Part shown: piece after piece, positions 60,370 to 64,000 of the stretch
Numbering within the stretch: the first letter of the stretch is position 1
How the letters are laid out: each line of letters begins with the position of its first letter
NCBI RefSeq assembly: GCF_000423565.1
Contig: NZ_AUIF01000010.1
Location: forward strand, 186,001-250,000
Direction of reading: 5' to 3'
Origin: Runella zeae DSM 19591
GTDB taxonomy: Bacteria > Bacteroidota > Bacteroidia > Cytophagales > Spirosomataceae
Length of the DNA stretch: 64,000 nucleotides
Notes under the pieces: model-generated
Databases searched by the model: none
Told to the model about the DNA's origin: nothing
The model's input: only the letters and a program-made list of their open reading frames with translations
Made by a program: the position numbers and the translations under genes

Positions 60370-61974
60370 TTACTTCTTTTGTTCTAATTCATTGAGCAGA
60401 TTTACCTCACTATCCGCTTCGGTTTCATCTTCCGTTAGAATGTTAAAACTAAAATCTAGCGGGTCAAAATGATGCAATAGTTTTTGAATGAAGGCACTGT
60501 CATTCAAATAAAAATTCAGGAAATTATCACTTCTCTCTTGCAAGACTCCATTCGGAAATAGCTTTGCCTTCAATCCTAGCAATTGATTCACTTCTGTTTC
60601 ATAGTTGCGCTCTTCGGCTTTCTGTAAACGTTTCTCTAGGTTTTCTAAAGAATTCAGAATTTTTGTTTTTTCGGCGCTTACTGCACCTTCTAAGGTTTTA
60701 TCAATGACCAAGGCTTTAGATAAAATCTCCACAAATACTTTTTCAATAGCCTTTTTTTCGGTAGCTAGTTCCAAAGAAGCAGTAGAGGTTTTTTCCACAA
60801 AAGTCTTACGAAGTTTTACATCATCCCAAAACAACTGCTCAACACTTACGCCCAGTTTTTCGGCCCGTTTGTGGTTAGCTGCGTTGATATAAAGGGCAAA
60901 ATTGCGCGGCAATAACATCGGAAAAGGTACGTCGAAATGCTCAAAAATGCCTTTCAGCTGTAGCCAATAAGGTACTTCAGAAGGGCCTCCAATGTAGGCC
61001 AAATTGGGCAAAATAACCTCCTGATACAAGGGTCTTAACACTACATTGGGACTAAAACGTGCAGGATGCTCTTCGGCCATCGCCAATATCTCCGCTTCCG
61101 AAAATACCAAATCGGTATTGAGCACTCGATACGCCTCTCCTTCTTTGACAATCCTCTCCCTTATCCCCTCGTCTAAATAAAACAAATTAATTTCTCTCGG
61201 CGAAATTTGCGTATGATAGCCCAAATCTTCGATTTGCTGAGTAGTCCGAGTAGCTAAAGTATAGGCATGAGAAGAGGTAAGCTCGTCTTTGATGACAGGT
61301 AAAAACAACCTTTTTAGGGCATCATCATCGCCATCAATACACACTAGCCCTTCGGCACCAAACAAATCATTCATGTAGCATCTTACGGCATCGGCGAGGT
61401 TGTGACACTGCAAGTAGGCTTTCTCAAATACAGGTACTCGCTCAGGCAAAATCTTAAGTGCTTCTCCTAGTTCACGTGGGGTCATCCGACCTACAGCGCC
61501 CTTCTGTTGGGTTTGCCAAGTATATTTTTTACCAAAAAGACTAAAGTAGCTAATCTCCTCAAAATCATGGTCTTCGGTGGCCATCCAATAAACTGGTACA
61601 AATCGATATGCTGGATAAGCCGTTTGAAGAGCCCGGGCCAGATTGATGGTAGTGATGATTTTATAAATCACATACAGAGGCCCTGTAAATATATTGAGTT
61701 GGTGCCCGGTAGTTACCACAAAGGTCTTAGAGTCATTCAATACCGAAAAGTCGGGTTTGGAGCTTAACTCACTGTACTGCCTTTCAAGAGCTTCTACCAA
61801 CACCTCTCTATGCCGTGCCTCAAAAGAACTTTTAAGAGCTATTTGTTTTTCAAAATTGGCAAGAGTAGGAAAATGCCCATAAAATGGCTGAAGCTGAGCT
61901 TTTTGCGAAATATAATCTAAAAAAAGCGGTGGAAACGCGCCCGTTGATGCGAGTGGTAAAGCTTGACAGTGCAT
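60370..61974 (-). CDS. bshC: Bacillithiol biosynthesis cysteine-adding enzyme
   Basis: 534 residues, the usual BshC length. Recognisable stretches are FVVTTGHQLNIFTGPLYVIYKIITTINLA (HxGH-like nucleotide site), FVPVYWMATEDHDFEEIS, LYQEVILPNLAYIGGPSEVPYWLQL, and a C-terminal coiled coil (about 440-500). BshC joins cysteine to GlcN-malate in the last step of bacillithiol synthesis. bshA and bshB are not in the window. The matching disulfide reductase, ypdA, is at 36449-37453. Confidence 0.94.
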   Translation of the reverse strand: MHCQALPLASTGAFPPLFLDYISQKAQLQPFYGHFPTLANFEKQIALKSSFEARHREVLVEALERQYSELSSKPDFSVLNDSKTFVVTTGHQLNIFTGPLYVIYKIITTINLARALQTAYPAYRFVPVYWMATEDHDFEEISYFSLFGKKYTWQTQQKGAVGRMTPRELGEALKILPERVPVFEKAYLQCHNLADAVRCYMNDLFGAEGLVCIDGDDDALKRLFLPVIKDELTSSHAYTLATRTTQQIEDLGYHTQISPREINLFYLDEGIRERIVKEGEAYRVLNTDLVFSEAEILAMAEEHPARFSPNVVLRPLYQEVILPNLAYIGGPSEVPYWLQLKGIFEHFDVPFPMLLPRNFALYINAANHKRAEKLGVSVEQLFWDDVKLRKTFVEKTSTASLELATEKKAIEKVFVEILSKALVIDKTLEGAVSAEKTKILNSLENLEKRLQKAEERNYETEVNQLLGLKAKLFPNGVLQERSDNFLNFYLNDSAFIQKLLHHFDPLDFSFNILTEDETEADSEVNLLNELEQKK

Positions 61975-62094
61975 GTTTTTGAGAAAAGTTGGAGATAGGC
62001 TAGTTGATGTTAGAATACTAAAAAAGTAGGCTATTTTCCATCAAACGTCCTGTGTCTAAATCCCTAAACCAAACACTTAGCGGTAAAGTTTCCC

Positions 62095-62102
62095 TATCTT
62101 TG
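62095..62102 (+). promoter_or_regulatory. -7 element upstream of the 62139 glycosyltransferase
   Basis: TATCTTTG fits the consensus and lies 37 bases before the start codon. No clear TTG is found upstream. Confidence 0.45.
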
Positions 62103-62138
62103 CATTCTCCTAATTGAAAATTGTAAACAGGACTCAAT

Positions 62139-62822
62139 TTGAATATTATCGTCATTATTCCAGCCTATAACGAAGAGTCGGCTATTGGACAAGTTATTGC
62201 TGAAATACCCAAAGATTGGGTCCGCGAAATTGTGGTAGTTGACAATCGTTCAACTGACAATACGGCTCACAATGCCACTACAGCTGGTGCGACCGTAGTA
62301 CATGAGCCTCTTCCCGCTTATGGACGTGCTTGTCTTCGAGGTATGGCATATGTTGCGTCTTTGGCGATACCCCCTGATATTATTGTTTTTGTGGATGGCG
62401 ACCATTCCGATTATCCCGAAGAACTTCCTCATCTTGTAAAACCTATTTTGGAACAAAATTACGATATGGTCATTGGTTCGAGGGCCTTGGGGAAGCGTGA
62501 GCGAGGTTCTATGACACCACAGCAAGTATTTGGCAACTGGCTGGCTACCTTCCTTTTACGTCTTTTGTACGGAGTTCGGTATACTGATTTGGGACCTTTT
62601 CGGGCTATTAAATGGGATAAACTTTTGGCACTTGATATGCAAGACAAAACCTATGGCTGGACAGTCGAAATGCAGCTTAAGGCGGCCAAACAGGGGCTTA
62701 AAAGTACAGAAGTGCCAGTGAGGTATCGTAAACGAATTGGATTTTCTAAAATATCAGGTACGGTAAAGGGCGTCGTCTTAGCGGGTTACAAGATTATCAC
62801 GACAATTTTCAAGTATTGGTAA
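62139..62822 (+). CDS. Family 2 glycosyltransferase, polyprenyl-phosphate mannose/glucose synthase-like
   Basis: 227 residues, starting at TTG 62139 (MNIIVIIPAYNEESAIGQVIAE in translation), with no ATG in a suitable place. GT-A motifs: IVVDNRSTDNTAH, FVDGDHSDYPEELPHL (the DxD-like metal site), MVIGSRALGKRERGSMTPQQVFGN, and a C-terminal TYGWTVEMQLKAAKQGLKSTEVPVRYRKRIGFSKISGT. The order is that of dolichyl-phosphate-sugar synthases without membrane anchor. It makes a lipid-linked or surface sugar; the sugar is unknown. It is divergent from bshC. Confidence 0.88.
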   Translation: MNIIVIIPAYNEESAIGQVIAEIPKDWVREIVVVDNRSTDNTAHNATTAGATVVHEPLPAYGRACLRGMAYVASLAIPPDIIVFVDGDHSDYPEELPHLVKPILEQNYDMVIGSRALGKRERGSMTPQQVFGNWLATFLLRLLYGVRYTDLGPFRAIKWDKLLALDMQDKTYGWTVEMQLKAAKQGLKSTEVPVRYRKRIGFSKISGTVKGVVLAGYKIITTIFKYW

Positions 62823-62851
62823 AGGGCGCACGATAGTACCGATTTATCGTG

Positions 62852-62859
62852 TAATTTTG
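62852..62859 (+). promoter_or_regulatory. -7 element upstream of the 62877 gene
   Basis: TAATTTTG 18 bases before the ATG would give a leader of only about 12 bases. The -33 region is weak. Confidence 0.45.
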
Positions 62860-62876
62860 CGGAAAATTTCAGAAAA

Positions 62877-63134
62877 ATGTCAGAGCGTCTTATCATAGAT
62901 ATCCTCGGATGGGTAGGTTCGGTGCTGGTGGTAGGGGCTTATGCTCTCAATATCAGCGGCAAATTACATGCCACTACCAAGGCTTATTTATGGGCAAATT
63001 TGGTTGGAAGTGCTTTTCTCATTGTCAATACCCTTACCTATGGCGCTATTCCGTCTGCAATGGTCAATATCATTTGGGTAGGGATTGCACTTTGGGGAAT
63101 GTTTAAGCAAGAAAAAGGAAAGTCTGTTTCATGA
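62877..63134 (+). CDS. Small membrane protein, CBU_0592 family-like
   Basis: 85 residues with three membrane helices (about 6-25, 37-53, 56-75): IIDILGWVGSVLVVGAYALNISGKL, YLWANLVGSAFLIVNTLTYGAIPSAMVNIIWVGIALWGMF. This arrangement, with a conserved Asn-rich second helix, matches the CBU_0592 family of small membrane proteins, which resemble half-size transporters. The function is unknown. An alpha/beta hydrolase gene follows after 13 bases. Confidence 0.8.
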   Translation: MSERLIIDILGWVGSVLVVGAYALNISGKLHATTKAYLWANLVGSAFLIVNTLTYGAIPSAMVNIIWVGIALWGMFKQEKGKSVS

Positions 63135-63147
63135 TTTATAACTGAAC

Positions 63148-63789
63148 ATGAGAAAGGTTTTTCTGATTGGGGGGTTAGGAGCAGATGAGCGAGTTTTTCA
63201 ACACCTCACTCTCTCCTCTTTTGAACAAGTTTTTGTTCAATGGCTATCCCCCTTTCGCAATGAGCTTTTAGCCGATTATGCCAAACGACTAGCGACCCAA
63301 CTTATCCCTGAAAACGACCCGATTATTGTCGGCGTTTCATTCGGAGGTATGTTGGCGACAGAAATAGCGAAGTTGAAACCGAAGGCAAAAGTATTCATTA
63401 TATCAAGTGCAAAAACCTTTAAAGAAATCCCTGTTTATTTTCGTATCCTTGGTTATTTGAATATTTTAAAATTCACCCCTATTCAACTTTTCAAGTATCA
63501 TACAAAAATTACAGACTGGTTTTTTGGAGTTAAAAACAAAGAAGAAAGCCTTCTACTGGCATCCATATTACAAAGGACAGATAGTAGCTTTTTAAAATGG
63601 GCTTTAATTCAAATTGTTCATTGGAAAAATACGATTATTCCTCCAAATGTGATTCACATTCATGGAAACAACGACCGAATTCTTCCGAGTAAATACATTC
63701 ACTCGGCAAAAATAATTGCAGGCGGAGGACACTTAATGATTTTAAACAGGGCAACAGAAATCAGTAATATCATAGAACATCAGATTTGA
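63148..63789 (+). CDS. Small alpha/beta hydrolase
   Basis: 213 residues: VFLIGGLGADERVFQHL at the start, nucleophile elbow VGVSFGGMLA (Ser near residue 64), the acidic site in HIHGNNDRILPS and the catalytic His in AGGGHLMILNR at the end. It has no signal peptide. It is a compact cytoplasmic esterase/thioesterase-like enzyme of unknown substrate. It follows the CBU_0592-like gene, with which it is probably co-transcribed. An aspartate kinase gene begins 37 bases later. Confidence 0.82.
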   Translation: MRKVFLIGGLGADERVFQHLTLSSFEQVFVQWLSPFRNELLADYAKRLATQLIPENDPIIVGVSFGGMLATEIAKLKPKAKVFIISSAKTFKEIPVYFRILGYLNILKFTPIQLFKYHTKITDWFFGVKNKEESLLLASILQRTDSSFLKWALIQIVHWKNTIIPPNVIHIHGNNDRILPSKYIHSAKIIAGGGHLMILNRATEISNIIEHQI

Positions 63790-63826
63790 TTCAAACACAA
63801 CTCACCAATAATCATTCAGTAACAAA

Positions 63827-64000
63827 ATGCAAGTTTGGAAATTTGGCGGTACGTCGGTAGGAAAACCCGAACGGATGCACTCAATCAGAAGTCTAATTAC
63901 GGCAGATAGTGGCCGCAAAATCGTAGTATTATCGGCGCTTTCGGGAACCACCAACGCGTTGATTTCGATGGGCGATTCGGCCAAGGCAAACAACGAAGCC
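63827..64000 (+). CDS. Aspartate kinase, N-terminal part only (possibly fused to homoserine dehydrogenase)
   Basis: 58 codons from ATG 63827 to the window end, starting MQVWKFGGTSVGKPERMHSI, where KFGGTSVG is the aspartokinase nucleotide-binding signature. IVVLSALSGTTNALI matches the following strand-loop. The enzyme phosphorylates aspartate in lysine/threonine/methionine synthesis. The remaining part, which would show if it is a monofunctional LysC or a bifunctional ThrA, lies outside the window. Confidence 0.9.
   Translation, partial: MQVWKFGGTSVGKPERMHSIRSLITADSGRKIVVLSALSGTTNALISMGDSAKANNEA

Overview
The window looks like a stretch of chromosome from a Bacteroidota bacterium of the order Cytophagales (a Spirosomataceae or Leadbetterellaceae relative is my best guess). 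The signs are promoters with a TAnnTTTG -7 element, few Shine-Dalgarno sequences, secreted proteins with type IX secretion (T9SS) C-termini, curli genes of the Bacteroidota kind, bacillithiol genes (bshC, ypdA), menaquinone genes, and a short AMP nucleosidase.

Left part (1-22.8 kb) is mostly housekeeping. A minus-strand block holds a carrier, a SnoaL-like secreted protein, a polysaccharide deacetylase, a methyltransferase and a Tat-exported sugar isomerase-like protein. A tight minus-strand operon follows (Rieske protein, menE, an unknown gene, a histidine kinase). Then come amn, a TPR protein, menA, an SRP RNA gene with its own promoter and terminator, a three-domain FAD/FeS oxidoreductase, murE, a LOG protein, xdhC, moeA and nrdA.

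22.9-30.6 kb is a curli (type VIII secretion) locus: a large curlin-repeat protein, a 71-residue curlin-like protein without a signal peptide, a second exported curlin-repeat protein, csgE, csgF, a csgG whose product carries an added outer-membrane barrel-like domain, and a lipoprotein with carboxypeptidase-regulatory, FN3-like and PD40 propeller regions. 30.6-40.7 kb returns to core genes: ybaB, a glycosyltransferase, mreBCD, an ECF sigma factor with a small Cys/His partner, gmk, ypdA, an S10 peptidase and a serine hydrolase.

41.1-51.2 kb is an accessory region. It has two copies of a 190-210 bp hairpin-bearing repeat, an Abi/HEPN-type gene, and a short run of single-gene cassettes (methyltransferase, HNH protein, DUF6236 protein). 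These are separated by 137-139 bp imperfect palindromes that behave like integron attC sites: the inner arm of each palindrome is the exact reverse complement of the start of its own cassette, as expected for recombination at G^TT. No integrase is present. A 98 bp direct repeat, one copy running into the 3' end of tRNA-Arg(CCT), then brackets 2.9 kb holding a T9SS cargo protein and a barrel protein.

51.3-64 kb has hflX, hydrolases, an M20 hydrolase, mazG, a run of envelope and secreted proteins, bshC, a glycosyltransferase, and at the right edge the start of an aspartate kinase.
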